Assembly (NCBI RefSeq): GCF_003635165.1
Contig: NZ_ML058597.1
Span: 248,001 to 312,000, forward strand
Length of the DNA stretch: 64,000 nt
DNA from: Burkholderia sp. Nafp2/4-1b
GTDB lineage: Bacteria; Pseudomonadota; Gammaproteobacteria; Burkholderiales; Burkholderiaceae
Direction of reading: 5' to 3'
The notes beneath the pieces were generated by a model. It did not search any database and was not told the origin of the DNA. It saw nothing but the letters and a program-made list of their open reading frames with translations. Each line of letters starts with the position of its first letter. The first letter of the stretch is position 1. A program made the translations under genes and the position numbers. Of this stretch, positions 8,345-17,442 are shown piece by piece.

Positions 8345-9877
8345 TTATTCCCCCGTTTGCTGGGTTGCCTGGACGTTCGCGGCCGCGGCCGGCGAGCGTG
8401 CGTGAAGGATGTCGGCCTCGTGTCGGCCCACGGAGATCCAGAAGGTCGCGACGAGTGCGACGATGGTCACGCCGAGCGCGAAGTAACGCACCCAGCGCGG
8501 CGAGCGGCCGCCCGGATGGATGTGGGTTTCCTCGATCTCGCGCTGGCGGTTGATCGACAGCTCGTAGAACACGATCGTCGCGATCACGAAGATCAGCGAC
8601 CAGCGCGTCTGCTGGCCGTCGGAGCCGACCATCGCCCATAGTGCGTAGACCGCGCCGATCAGGCCGACGATCGTGTAGAAGGTGAACTGGTGCGACGGCA
8701 TCTTGCCGTAGCCGAGCACCTTGATCGCGATGCACGAGTAGATGTACGGCAACAGCGTCATGATCACGGCGATCGACGCGATCTTGCCGAACTGCTCGCT
8801 CGCGCTCGGCGACATCGTCGCGAGCACCTGCACCGACATGATGACCGCGACGATCGCGAGGCCCGCCGACGGCACGTTCTTCGAATTGACGCGCGCGAAC
8901 ACGCCGGCGAACAGGCCGTCGTCGGCGGCGGCCTTCGCGGTCTGGCCGACCAGCAGCGTCCAGCCTGCGAGCGAGCCGAGGCAGCCGAGCGCCGCGCAGA
9001 TTGCCACTGCATTGGCGGCGGTGTCGCCGAGCGCGAGGCGCGCGGCATCCGCGAACGGCGCGCTGGACGCGAGCAGCGCCTTGTTCGGGATCATCCCCAT
9101 GATCACGGTCGAGCTGAGCACGTAGCAGACGGCCGCGAGCACGACGCCGCCGACGGTCGCGATCGGCACGTTGCGCGACGGGTTCTCGACCACGCCGGCC
9201 GACACCGACGCGCTCTCGACGCCGATGAACGCCCACAGCGTGAAGTTCAGCGTCGCGCCGATCGCGCTGAAGCTGCTCGCGCCCGACACGTTCCAGCCGG
9301 CGAAATACACGTCCTTGCTGAACCAGAACCAGCCGAACACGGCCATCCCGAGGATCGGCACGAGCGCGAAGATCGTCGTGACGGACTGCACGCGGCCGAC
9401 CACGGTCGGCCCGAGGATGTTCGCGTACGTGAACAGCCAGATCACGAAGATCTGCGCAAGCGCGAACACGAGCGGGTCGTGCAGGACCGGGAAGAAGTGC
9501 GTCAGGTAACCGAGGCCGGCGACCGCGAGCCCGACGTTGCCGAGCACGTTCGCGAGCCAGTAGATCAGGTTGGTCTGGTAGCCCATGTACGGGCCGAACG
9601 ACTTGCGCGCATACGCGTAGGGCCCGCCGGCGGCCGGGTCGATCGCGGCGAGCTTCGCGAACACCAGCGCGAGCGACACGGCGCCGACCACGGTGATCAG
9701 CCAGCCGAAGATCGCGATGCCGCCGGTCGCCGCGAGGTTCGCGGGCAGCATGAAGACGCCGGAGCCCATCATGTTGCCGGCGACCATCAGCGTGGCCGGA
9801 ATGACGCCGATTTTCGGCGCGGAAGCCGCGGCTGGCGCGGCGGCGGAACGGGAAGAGGACGAGCTGGCATCGGACAT
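8345..9877 (-). CDS. adiC: Arginine/agmatine antiporter (AdiC)
   Basis: A 510-residue, 12-helix APC-superfamily antiporter closely resembling E. coli AdiC over its whole length. Diagnostic features are the TM1 substrate loop NMMGSGVFMLPANLA (GSG at 38-40), the TM6 segment TLNFTLWAFIGVESASV with the gating Trp, and the TM8 segment GWTLLVGQTAKAAADDG with the second substrate-contacting Trp. It exchanges external arginine for internal agmatine, coupled to AdiA, as arginine-dependent acid resistance. A 20-residue Ser/Ala-rich N-terminal extension precedes the transporter core. The start is supported by AGGAG six bases upstream. It is the first gene of the adiC-adiA operon, with an AT-rich region in front. 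Confidence 0.93.
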   Translation of the reverse strand: MSDASSSSSRSAAAPAAASAPKIGVIPATLMVAGNMMGSGVFMLPANLAATGGIAIFGWLITVVGAVSLALVFAKLAAIDPAAGGPYAYARKSFGPYMGYQTNLIYWLANVLGNVGLAVAGLGYLTHFFPVLHDPLVFALAQIFVIWLFTYANILGPTVVGRVQSVTTIFALVPILGMAVFGWFWFSKDVYFAGWNVSGASSFSAIGATLNFTLWAFIGVESASVSAGVVENPSRNVPIATVGGVVLAAVCYVLSSTVIMGMIPNKALLASSAPFADAARLALGDTAANAVAICAALGCLGSLAGWTLLVGQTAKAAADDGLFAGVFARVNSKNVPSAGLAIVAVIMSVQVLATMSPSASEQFGKIASIAVIMTLLPYIYSCIAIKVLGYGKMPSHQFTFYTIVGLIGAVYALWAMVGSDGQQTRWSLIFVIATIVFYELSINRQREIEETHIHPGGRSPRWVRYFALGVTIVALVATFWISVGRHEADILHARSPAAAANVQATQQTGE

Positions 9878-10316
9878 GCGAGGCTCCTTGACAAGACGTG
9901 ATGCGGTTGAGGTGGCGCGGCCCTGCGCCGGTCGACGATTCCGGAATGGATTGCCGTTTTATTAAACGAGGGTCATGTTATATCGTTAATTGGTTGGGTA
10001 ATGGTGTTGATGAACTTTAATGAGTTAAATATTGACGGAGATCATTGAGATTGGTGAAATGGTTTGTCGAAATGGCATTGTTTTCGGGCGATCGGTCGGT
10101 CTGGCTGAAGTGACCGACAGGCGCGATGATGGAAAATCGAGAATGACTGAATCGTTATTGCTGGGGAATCCGGATTTTTGAGGCTGTTAAATGGACTCGT
10201 GAGGTAAATAGCGCGTCCACTCATTATCGAATTTCTCGGTTATTATCTGGCGCGTTAAAGCTCGAAGTGCGTCGCCGACGTGCTTGACGGTTCTTTTGTT
10301 CCGAGGAGTGATGTCG
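9878..10316. other. AT-rich divergent control region between adiC and nitronate monooxygenase
   Basis: This 440-base stretch contains no credible gene and, from about 9955 to 10270, is strikingly AT-rich compared with its surroundings. On the minus strand a TATAAC-like hexamer occurs at about 9978-9983, suitable for an adiC promoter, but I cannot pair it with a convincing -35. On the plus strand several TTGAC hexamers are present (for example 10033 and 10284). Low GC would fit silencing or regulatory binding by a nucleoid protein; that is inference. Confidence 0.5.
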
Positions 10317-11381
10317 ATGCTGCCTTCCCGTTTGCCACTGATCCAGGCCCCGATGGTGGGTTCGTCGAGCGCGCTTGCGATTGCCGTCTGCGAAGCGGGC
10401 GGGCTCGGCTCGCTCGCATGCGCGGCGCTTGGCCCGCAGCAATTGCGCGACGAGATCGCGGCGATTCGCGCGAACACGCCGGCGCCGTTCAACGTCAACT
10501 TCTTCTGTCATACGCCGCCCGCGCCGGACGCCGCGGCCGACGCGCGCTGGCGCGCGGCGCTAGCCGGCTACTATGTGGAAGCCGGGCTCGATCCGGCGGA
10601 CGCGAAAAGCGGCGCAGGTCGCGCACCGTTCGATGACGCGATGTGTGCGGTCGTCGAGGAGCTGCGGCCGGCCGTCGTGAGCTTTCATTTCGGGTTGCCG
10701 GACGACGCGCTTCTGGAGCGCGTGCGCCGCACCGGGGCGCAGGTCGTGTCGTCGGCGACGACCGTCGAGGAGGCGCGCTGGCTCGATACGCGCGGCGTCG
10801 ATGCGATCGTCGCGCAGGGCGCCGAGGCAGGCGGGCATCGCGGGATGTTCCTGACCGACGACATCCACGCGCAGCCCGGCCTCTTCGCGCTGCTGCCGCA
10901 GATCGTCGACGCGGTGCGCGCGCCGGTGATCGCTGCTGGCGCGATTGCCGACGGCCGCGGCATCGCGGCCGCGTTCGCGCTCGGCGCACGCGTGGTGCAG
11001 ATCGGCACCGGCTACCTGCTGACGCCGCAGGCCGGCCGCTCGGCGCAGCATCGCGCGGCGGTGCGGGCCGCGCGCGACGACGGTACACGCTTGACCAACC
11101 TGTACACGGGCCGCCCCGCGCGCGGCCTGCTGACCCGCTTCATGCGCGAGCAGGGGCCGATGAGCGCACTGGCGCCCACGTTCCCCCTCGCGACGGCCGC
11201 TGTCGATCCGCTGCGCGGCGCGTTCGAGCGGCAAGGGCGCGACGATTTCTCGCTGCTGTGGTCCGGCGAGGCAGCGGCGCTCGCGCGGGAAGAGGATGCC
11301 GGCGCGTTGACCCGGCGCCTGTGGGATGACGCGCTGACGTGTGCGGCGGCGCTGCGCGCCGCATTGCCGGCCGGCGACTGA
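10317..11381 (+). CDS. Class I nitronate monooxygenase (NMO)
   Basis: A 354-residue FMN-dependent TIM-barrel enzyme of the nitronate monooxygenase (formerly 2-nitropropane dioxygenase) family, which oxidises alkyl nitronates such as propionate 3-nitronate. Visible motifs are the N-terminal PLIQAPMVGSSS, GGLGSLACA, the SFHFG strand, VVSSATTVEEA, and the class I signature AQGAEAGGHRG, followed by VIAAGAIADGRGIAAAFALGA for phosphate binding of FMN. ATG 10317 is preceded by AGGAG (10304-10308) with 8-base spacing; ATG 10311 and an upstream TTG are alternatives. It appears monocistronic and probably serves detoxification. Confidence 0.9.
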   Translation: MLPSRLPLIQAPMVGSSSALAIAVCEAGGLGSLACAALGPQQLRDEIAAIRANTPAPFNVNFFCHTPPAPDAAADARWRAALAGYYVEAGLDPADAKSGAGRAPFDDAMCAVVEELRPAVVSFHFGLPDDALLERVRRTGAQVVSSATTVEEARWLDTRGVDAIVAQGAEAGGHRGMFLTDDIHAQPGLFALLPQIVDAVRAPVIAAGAIADGRGIAAAFALGARVVQIGTGYLLTPQAGRSAQHRAAVRAARDDGTRLTNLYTGRPARGLLTRFMREQGPMSALAPTFPLATAAVDPLRGAFERQGRDDFSLLWSGEAAALAREEDAGALTRRLWDDALTCAAALRAALPAGD

Positions 11382-11519
11382 ACCGAAGCGGAACGGGCTC
11401 CGGAAAGGACGGCGAAAGCCTGCCTGCGGCGGCCCTCGCGAACGGGATCGGAAACGACCCCGGGCCCGCGCCCATCGGCGTATCATCCGGTTTTCGTCAG
11501 CCCTATCCAGGCCCCCACC

Positions 11520-12974
11520 ATGACCTCCGTCGACACTACCCCCGTCCTCGACCATGACAAGCTCGTTACCTTCGTCGAGCGCAAGTGGAACGATGAAATC
11601 CTCCACGCACTGACCGACTACATCGCGATCCCCGCGAAGAGTCCCGCATTCGACCCCGACTGGGCGAAACGCGGGTATCTCGATCGGGTCGTCACCGACG
11701 CCGCGCAGTGGGCCGAACGCCAGCCGGTGAAAGGCCTGAAGCTCGAGATCGTGCGCCTGCCCGGCCGCACGCCGGTGATCTTCTTCGAAACCCCCGCCAC
11801 GCGCTCCGGCAGCACCGACACGATCCTGCTGTACGGCCACCTCGACAAGCAGCCCGAATTCGACGGCTGGCGCGCGGACCTCGGCCCGTGGACCCCGAAG
11901 TTCGAGAACGGCAAGCTGTACGGCCGCGGCGGCGCGGACGACGGCTACGCGATCTACGCGAGCCTCGCGGCGCTCGGCGCGCTCGACGAGCAGGGCGTCG
12001 AACGGCCGCGCTGCGTCGGCCTGATCGAGACCTGCGAGGAGTCGGGCAGCTACGACCTGCTGCCGTACGTCGACGCGCTGCGCGACCGGCTCGGCCAGGT
12101 GTCGCTCGTCGTGTGCCTCGATTCGGGCGCCGGCAACTATGACCAGATGTGGCTTACGACGTCGCTGCGCGGGCTGGTGTCCGGCGACCTGCAGGTCGAG
12201 GTGCTCGAGGAAGGCGTTCACTCGGGCGTGTTCGGCGGCATCGCGCCGTCGAGCTTCCGCGTGATGCGCCAGCTGTTCGAGCGTCTGGAAGACGCGAAGA
12301 ACGGCAACCTGTTGCCGGGCGTGTTCCATTGCGAGATTCCCGACAGCCGCGTGCGTGAAGCCGATGCGGCAGCCGCGATTCTCGGCGACGCCGTGTGGAA
12401 GGGCCTGCCGTGGGCATGCGGCGCGGATGGCAAGCCGGTGTTGCCGACCACGACCGATCCGCGCGAATCGCTGCTGAATTCGACGTGGCGTCCGTCGCTG
12501 TCGGTGACCGGCGCGTCGGGCCTGCCGGCACTCGCCGACGCGGGCAACGTGCTGCGTCCGCGCACCGCGTTCAAGCTGTCGCTGCGACTGCCGCCGCTCG
12601 TCGATGCCGCGCAGGCCGTGCAGCAACTGAAGGAACTGCTCGAACTCGATCCGCCGTACAACGCGAAGGTCACGTTCAAGCCGGACCCGGGCGCCGCGAC
12701 CGGCTGGAGCGCACCCGATCTCGCGCCGTGGCTCGCGTCGTCGCTCGATGCCGCGTCGCGCCGCCACTTCGGCGCGGACTGTGCATACATGGGCCTCGGC
12801 GGCACGATCCCGCTGATGAACGTGTTGCAGGCCGGCTTTCCGGCCGCGCAGTTCATGGTGTGCGGCGTGCTTGGGCCGAAGTCGAATGCGCACGGTCCGA
12901 ACGAGTTCCTGCACGTGCCGTACGCAAAGAAGCTGACCGCCGCGGTGGCGGACGTGATTGCGTCCGCGCGCTGA
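11520..12974 (+). CDS. M20 family metallopeptidase
   Basis: A 484-residue cytoplasmic dizinc amidohydrolase/peptidase of the M20 (ArgE/DapE/CPG2/carnosinase-like) family. Metal and catalytic motifs are visible: LLYGHLDKQPE (His and Asp of site 1), LYGRGGADDGYA (bridging Asp), CEESGS (general base Glu-Glu), LDSGA, and the late LGPKSNAHGPNEF carrying the last His. An inserted dimerisation lid covers about residues 215-350. It likely cleaves dipeptides or N-acyl amino acids; the substrate is unknown. The start is the ATG at 11520, with no strong ribosome-binding site. The downstream Ldh2 gene begins 83 bases later, so the two may be co-transcribed. Confidence 0.9.
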   Translation: MTSVDTTPVLDHDKLVTFVERKWNDEILHALTDYIAIPAKSPAFDPDWAKRGYLDRVVTDAAQWAERQPVKGLKLEIVRLPGRTPVIFFETPATRSGSTDTILLYGHLDKQPEFDGWRADLGPWTPKFENGKLYGRGGADDGYAIYASLAALGALDEQGVERPRCVGLIETCEESGSYDLLPYVDALRDRLGQVSLVVCLDSGAGNYDQMWLTTSLRGLVSGDLQVEVLEEGVHSGVFGGIAPSSFRVMRQLFERLEDAKNGNLLPGVFHCEIPDSRVREADAAAAILGDAVWKGLPWACGADGKPVLPTTTDPRESLLNSTWRPSLSVTGASGLPALADAGNVLRPRTAFKLSLRLPPLVDAAQAVQQLKELLELDPPYNAKVTFKPDPGAATGWSAPDLAPWLASSLDAASRRHFGADCAYMGLGGTIPLMNVLQAGFPAAQFMVCGVLGPKSNAHGPNEFLHVPYAKKLTAAVADVIASAR

Positions 12975-13057
12975 GCGTTCGCGCGGGTCGTGCCGATCAG
13001 TTGTGTCGATTCGCGCCGACCCGACCGGATTCCACTTGACCTGATGGAGCCTTGCCG

Positions 13058-14167
13058 ATGACCGCACTGCCGACACCCGCTACCGAAGCGCTGCGCATGC
13101 GCGCCGAACCGCTGCATGCATTCGTCGCGGCACTGTGGGAGCGGGCCGGCAGCAGCGAGCGCGAGGCGCGGCTCGTCGCCGATCACCTGGTCGGCGCGAA
13201 TCTGGCCGGTCACGATTCGCACGGGATCGGGATGATCCCGAACTACGTCGCATCGTGGCGGGAAGCGCAGTTGCAGTTGAACGGGCACGCGTCGATCGTT
13301 CGCGACTGCGGCGCGGTGCTCAGCATCGACGGCGGGCGCGGCTTCGGCCAGGTGATCGCGTTCGAGGCGATGGTCGAAGGGATCGAGCGCGCACGCCGCA
13401 TGGGCATCTGCGCGATCGGGCTGCGCGACGTCCATCACCTCGGCCGCATCGGGCACTGGGCCGAGCAATGCGCGCGCTCGGGGCTCGTGTCGTTCCATTT
13501 CGTCAACGTGCCGGGCGACTTGCTCGTCGCGCCGCTGCACGGCACCGATCCGCGCTTCGGCACGAATCCGTTTTGCGCCGCGTATCCGCGCGCGGGCCAA
13601 TCGCCGCTGCTGCTCGATTTCGCGACGAGCGCGATCGCGTACGGCAAGACGCGCGTCGCGTACAACCAGGGCAAGCGCGTGCCGGCCGGGTCGCTGATCG
13701 ATCATCGTGGCCAGCCGACCGACGACCCGGCCGTGATGCACGAGCAGCCGTTCGGCTCGCTGCTGCCGTTCGGTCTGCACAAGGGCTATGCGCTGGCCGC
13801 GATGTGCGAGATCTTCGGCGGCGCGCTGGTCGGCGGCCATACGACCTACGGCGACACGCTGCAGAAGACGAGCGCGATCGTCAACGGGATGCTGTCGGTG
13901 CTGATCGATCCGAACGCGTTCGATGCGGCCGATGCGCAGCGTGAGGCCGATGCGTTCGTTGCGTGGGCGAAGGCGTCGCCGCGAGCGGGCGATGCGCCGG
14001 TGCAGATGCCCGGCGAGGCGGAGGAAGCGAGCCGAGCCGCACGCGGGGCGGACGGCATTCCGGTCGATCGTGCGACGTGGCGGCAGATTCGCGAGAGCGC
14101 CACGGTGGTCGGGTTCGACGATGCGCAACTCGATGTGTGGACGCAGCGCTGTATCGACGCTGCCTGA
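13058..14167 (+). CDS. Ldh2-family malate/lactate/ureidoglycolate-type dehydrogenase
   Basis: A 369-residue NAD(P)-dependent oxidoreductase of the type 2 malate/L-lactate dehydrogenase family, unrelated in fold to Rossmann dehydrogenases. Family hallmarks are GHDSHGIGMIPNYV (about 47-60, catalytic His in DSHG), the glycine-rich IDGGRGFGQV, the LRDVHHLGRIGHWAEQ helix, FGTNPFCAAYPR and LLDFATSAIAYGKTRVA. ATG 13058 has GGAG at 13046-13049; the frame also has a TTG six bases earlier. Possible substrates include 2-hydroxyacids, delta-1-piperideine-2-carboxylate or ureidoglycolate. It is followed after 24 bases by the TfoX-like gene. Confidence 0.88.
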   Translation: MTALPTPATEALRMRAEPLHAFVAALWERAGSSEREARLVADHLVGANLAGHDSHGIGMIPNYVASWREAQLQLNGHASIVRDCGAVLSIDGGRGFGQVIAFEAMVEGIERARRMGICAIGLRDVHHLGRIGHWAEQCARSGLVSFHFVNVPGDLLVAPLHGTDPRFGTNPFCAAYPRAGQSPLLLDFATSAIAYGKTRVAYNQGKRVPAGSLIDHRGQPTDDPAVMHEQPFGSLLPFGLHKGYALAAMCEIFGGALVGGHTTYGDTLQKTSAIVNGMLSVLIDPNAFDAADAQREADAFVAWAKASPRAGDAPVQMPGEAEEASRAARGADGIPVDRATWRQIRESATVVGFDDAQLDVWTQRCIDAA

Positions 14168-14191
14168 CCGACCCGCGAACGAGGGCAAGCG

Positions 14192-14896
14192 ATGAGTTGG
14201 CAGGCGGACAAGGCGCACGGCGAAGAGATCGCCTATCAGATCGCGAGCCTCGGCCGTGTCGAGGTCACGCGGTTCTTCAGCGGCGCGGCGATGCGGCTCG
14301 ACGGCGTGATGTTCGGGTTTCTCGCGCGCGGGTCGCTGTTTCTGCGTGTCGATGACGTGAACCGGCCCGCGTTCGTCGCGGCGGGGATGGGGCCGTTTTC
14401 GTACACGGGGCGCACGCGTACGGTCGCGCTCGAAGGCTATTACGAAACGCCGGCCGACGTGCTCGAGGATGCGGGCGCACTGTTCGACTGGTGTCGCGGT
14501 GCGTATCGCGCGGCGCTGCTGGCGGGGGCGCCGAAGCGCAAGGCGAAGGCGGTGCGGGCGCAGGAACCGGGAGTGTCGTCGAGCACCGCGCGGAAGCGCT
14601 CGGCGAAGGCGGCGTCGACACCGGTGCATGCGCTGGAATCCGAAGCGGTCGCGACGCCCGCGCCGAAGCCCGCGAAGAAGAACGCAGCGTTGAAGCCCGC
14701 GAAAGCGCCGGAATCCGAACCGGTATCAAAACCTGCGGCGAAGCGTCGGACCACGGCGAAAGCGGCGCCCAAGCCACCGTCCGAGTCGAAAACGGCTGCG
14801 GCCTCGAAACCGGCACCGAAGCGGCGCGCAAAACCGCCCGTAAAGGCGGCATCGAAAGCCGCCGCGCAATCCGCGCCGAAGCGCGAGCGTCCGTAG
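14192..14896 (+). CDS. TfoX-N domain protein with histone-H1-like Lys/Ala/Pro-rich tail
   Basis: A 234-residue protein with two very different halves. Residues about 5-105 match the TfoX/Sxy N-terminal domain: RFFSGAAMRLDGVMFGFLARG, LFLRVDD, FVAAGMGPFSYTG and YYETPADVLED. Residues about 110-234 are low complexity, dominated by Lys, Ala, Pro and Ser (repeated KPAPKRR- and AKAA-like units), like bacterial histone-H1 proteins. The tail replaces the usual TfoX C-terminal domain and would bind nucleic acid through charge. The role is unknown; TfoX-N proteins are linked to competence regulation in gamma-proteobacteria, which cannot be carried over here. It follows the dehydrogenase by 24 bases. Confidence 0.82.
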   Translation: MSWQADKAHGEEIAYQIASLGRVEVTRFFSGAAMRLDGVMFGFLARGSLFLRVDDVNRPAFVAAGMGPFSYTGRTRTVALEGYYETPADVLEDAGALFDWCRGAYRAALLAGAPKRKAKAVRAQEPGVSSSTARKRSAKAASTPVHALESEAVATPAPKPAKKNAALKPAKAPESEPVSKPAAKRRTTAKAAPKPPSESKTAAASKPAPKRRAKPPVKAASKAAAQSAPKRERP

Positions 14897-15195
14897 TCCG
14901 GTCAGAGCGTCGCCACGGCGTCGGGATTTCCGTCGTCTTTTCATTCCGATTCACCGGTCACGCGCAACGCACAACGCGTGCGAAACGCGCCACCGCCTCT
15001 CGATACACGAAAACAGCAACCCGGCCGCCCGCATATTCCCCAAGCTTCACAACGGCGGCCGTGGCGTTTATGATCGGCGCGGATCGCGCCCGCGTCCGGC
15101 GCGACCCGTGCCGGCCCTGACAGCGGCTCCGCGAACGGCGCATCGAACGCCGCGCGGCATACCTCCCCCCTCATCGTTCCAGACGGAGACAATCG
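14897..15195. other. Intergenic region, nothing distinctive
   Basis: This stretch of 299 bases holds no gene I can support. GAGAC just before 15196 is the only possible ribosome-binding element for nnrU. No hairpin with a T-tract or clear promoter pair was found. Confidence 0.3.
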
Positions 15196-15774
15196 ATGCT
15201 CGTCCTGATTCTCGGTTTAGCGATCTTTCTCGGCGTGCACTCGATCCGGATCGTGGCCGACGGCTGGCGTGCCGCGATGATCGCGCGCGTCGGCGAGAAG
15301 AGCTGGAAGGCGGGCTATTCGATTGCGTCGATCGTCGGCGTCGTGCTGATCATCCTCGGCTACGCGGTCGCGCGCGGGAACGCGACGCTGCTGTGGGTGT
15401 CGCCCGTCGGCGTCCGTCACCTGACCGGCATGCTCACCGCGGTCGCGTTCGTGCTGATCGCCGCGTCGCACGTGCCGCGCAACCGGATCAAGGCGCTCGC
15501 CGGACATCCGATGGTGGCCGGCGTGATGGTGTGGGCAGTCGCGCATCTGCTCGTCAACGGCACCGTGCATGCGGCCGTGCTGTTCGGCGCGTTCTTCGTA
15601 TGGTCGCTCATCCAGTTCATCGTGTCGCGCACGCGCGATCGTCGCGACGGCGTCCGCTATCCTGCCGGACGTCTGTCCGGCGACCTCATCGCCGTCGTGG
15701 CCGGCCTCGTCGCATGGGCGGTATTTGCGCTGTTCCTGCACGGCCCGTTGATCGGCGTGCGACCGTTCGGTTGA
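15196..15774 (+). CDS. NnrU family membrane protein
   Basis: A 192-residue integral membrane protein with about five to six helices (for example residues 1-15, 43-62, 78-96, 112-135 and 168-188). The N-terminal ILGLAIFLGVHSIRI, the ARGNATLLWVSP loop, HLTGMLTAVAFVLI and GHPMVAGVMVWAVAHLLVNGT are characteristic of NnrU, a family related to isoprenylcysteine methyltransferase-like membrane proteins and originally found near nitrite/nitric oxide reduction genes. No denitrification gene is nearby, so its role here is open. It is convergent with the TauE/SafE gene. Confidence 0.85.
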   Translation: MLVLILGLAIFLGVHSIRIVADGWRAAMIARVGEKSWKAGYSIASIVGVVLIILGYAVARGNATLLWVSPVGVRHLTGMLTAVAFVLIAASHVPRNRIKALAGHPMVAGVMVWAVAHLLVNGTVHAAVLFGAFFVWSLIQFIVSRTRDRRDGVRYPAGRLSGDLIAVVAGLVAWAVFALFLHGPLIGVRPFG

Positions 15775-15782
15775 GCGCGCAT

Positions 15783-15802
15783 GCCATGCAGTGCGGCATG
15801 GC
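15783..15802. terminator. Weak hairpin between convergent nnrU-like and TauE/SafE genes
   Basis: A 7-bp inverted repeat (15783-15789 and 15796-15802, GCCATGC/GCATGGC) just after the nnrU-like stop could act as a terminator. It lacks a T-tract. Confidence 0.3.
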
Positions 15803-15906
15803 GGAGATAGCAGAACGGCACCTTGCGGATTGCTGATCCGGATTGCTGATCAATCGAGATCGTTGCGGAGGAACGTATCCCGCGACGGCGGCGCGATGCG
15901 CGTGCG

Positions 15907-16644
15907 TCAGATCGGCTTGACGAACAACCCGATGGTCAGCGCGACACCGATGCAGACGATCGCGATGCGCAGCACGCGTTCGTTCACGCGGTGCAGCGCC
16001 CATGCGCCGAGCAGGCCCCCGACGATTGCGCCACCGCCGAGCGCGATCGCCTCACGCCAGTGCAACTGCGGCGAAGTCACGAACAACACGACGGCCGATG
16101 CGTTCATCACGCCCGCGAGCGCGTTCTTGGTCGACATCGCGTGGCGCGGCGACAGGCCGGCCATCGTCAGCGCGGCCATCATCAGGAACCCGATGCCGCC
16201 GCCGAAGTAGCCGCCGTAGATCGCGATCAGGAACTGCGAGACCGCGGCCGTGACGGGGCCGAGATGTTGGTTACCGGCGCCGGGCTTGCGGAAGAAGCTG
16301 CCCCACGCGAACACGACCGTCGCGAACAGCACGAGCCACGGCACGAGGTGCGAGAAGATCGACGACGGGGTTTTCAGCAGCAGCAGCCCGCCGAGTGCGC
16401 CGCCGACCACGCTGATCGCGAACAGCGCGCGAAACGACAGCTTGCCCGCGCCGGTCACCATGTTCCGGCTGGCCCAGCCCGTCGTGACCTGGCCGGGGAA
16501 CAGCGCGACCGTCGATGTGATGTTTGCTGCGAGCGGCGACATTCCCGATACGATCAGCGCGGGCAGCGTGACGAACGAGCCGCCGCCCGCAAGGGCGTTC
16601 TGCAGGCCGGCCCACAGGCCGGCGACGATGATGAGGGCGAGCAT
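15907..16644 (-). CDS. TauE/SafE family anion permease
   Basis: A 245-residue inner-membrane protein with about eight helices, of the TauE/SafE (DUF81) family that exports sulfite or organosulfonates. The two family repeats are seen as GLWAGLQNALAGGGSFVTLPAL (about residues 8-29) and YGGYFGGGIGFLMMAALTMAG, each with the conserved glycine cluster. The start ATG 16644 gives a normal hydrophobic N-terminus; an upstream in-frame extension to 16707 is Pro/Arg-rich and unlikely. No strong ribosome-binding site is seen. It is a single gene, so the substrate is unknown. Confidence 0.85.
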   Translation of the reverse strand: MLALIIVAGLWAGLQNALAGGGSFVTLPALIVSGMSPLAANITSTVALFPGQVTTGWASRNMVTGAGKLSFRALFAISVVGGALGGLLLLKTPSSIFSHLVPWLVLFATVVFAWGSFFRKPGAGNQHLGPVTAAVSQFLIAIYGGYFGGGIGFLMMAALTMAGLSPRHAMSTKNALAGVMNASAVVLFVTSPQLHWREAIALGGGAIVGGLLGAWALHRVNERVLRIAIVCIGVALTIGLFVKPI

Positions 16645-16863
16645 CGGAGGGGGAGCGGAGAGGTGGCGGGGCGCGCGGGCCGGCGAGGGCACGTGCGGCG
16701 GTCGCAAGATGGTAATGCAGGATCGTGGCGCCGCAAAGCCTCGCGAACGATGGGGGTTTGGGGCCTGCGCGGCGCGCTTCCACGGCTCTCAGGCGTTGTG
16801 GGGGGCATTGCGTGTTTCATCGCATCACGTCATCGCCGCGCCGCACGCATCGCTGATGTCGCA

Positions 16864-17442
16864 TCACTCGTCCGGCTGCGCGGCAGCTTCTTCCGTTGCC
16901 GCATCGCCTTCGACGTCCGGATAGACGATCGTGCCGTCGTCGCGAATTACCGCGCCGGCCGTCAGGCGCGCGGGCTCCACGCGGTTCTTGCCCATGATGT
17001 GCAGCACCGTTTCGCCGCGCGCGATCAGGTAGTCGGACACGATGCGCCGATGACAGCGCCACCACACGGCTTCCGAACACATGATCGCGCAGCGCTGCGC
17101 GTGCCCTTGCGCGATCAACTGGCCGAGGCCCGTTCGAAACTCGGGTGACAGCGCGTAGTCGGCGTAGCGGTGGAAGCTGCGATTGGTCCAGAAGCCGTTG
17201 ACCTCGTCGGGCAAGCCGCGCGACTTGCCGCGCAGGCCGCCGAGTTCCGCGATGTGCGCGTAGCGGATGTCGGCCGTGGCTAGTGCGTCGGGCAGCGTCG
17301 CTTCGTTGAACTGCGGATTCGTGCGCGAGCGCGTCATCTTGCGGATATCGGCGAGCAGCGCGATGTCGACCGCGTCGAGCATCTCGACGAACTCGTCGAG
17401 CGTGCGGTTCGAATGACCGATCGTGTAGAACGGGAGCGTCAC
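16864..17442 (-). CDS. DUF488 family protein
   Basis: A 192-residue protein of the DUF488 family. Motifs seen are FYTIGHSNRTLDEFVEML at the N-terminus, ALLADIRKMTRSRTNPQFN, YAHIAELGGLRGKSRG, and the Cys/His-containing IMCSEAVWWRCHRRIVSDYL. The start is GTG at 17442, preceded by AAGGAC with good spacing, and it overlaps the stop of the upstream DUF2945 gene (GTGA), showing translational coupling. DUF488 has no settled biochemical role; the conserved CSE-x-CHR motif suggests a nuclease-like or metal-binding active site, which is inference. Confidence 0.88.
   Translation of the reverse strand: MTLPFYTIGHSNRTLDEFVEMLDAVDIALLADIRKMTRSRTNPQFNEATLPDALATADIRYAHIAELGGLRGKSRGLPDEVNGFWTNRSFHRYADYALSPEFRTGLGQLIAQGHAQRCAIMCSEAVWWRCHRRIVSDYLIARGETVLHIMGKNRVEPARLTAGAVIRDDGTIVYPDVEGDAATEEAAAQPDE

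Noticed and set aside
10187-10511. Leftward frames upstream of the nitronate monooxygenase gene
   Set aside because: They overlap the start of the enzyme on the opposite strand, have low-complexity translations and no ribosome-binding site.
14491-15120. Rightward frame overlapping the TfoX-N gene and its downstream gap
   Set aside because: Composition follows the low-complexity coding of the TfoX tail in another frame; no conserved motif.
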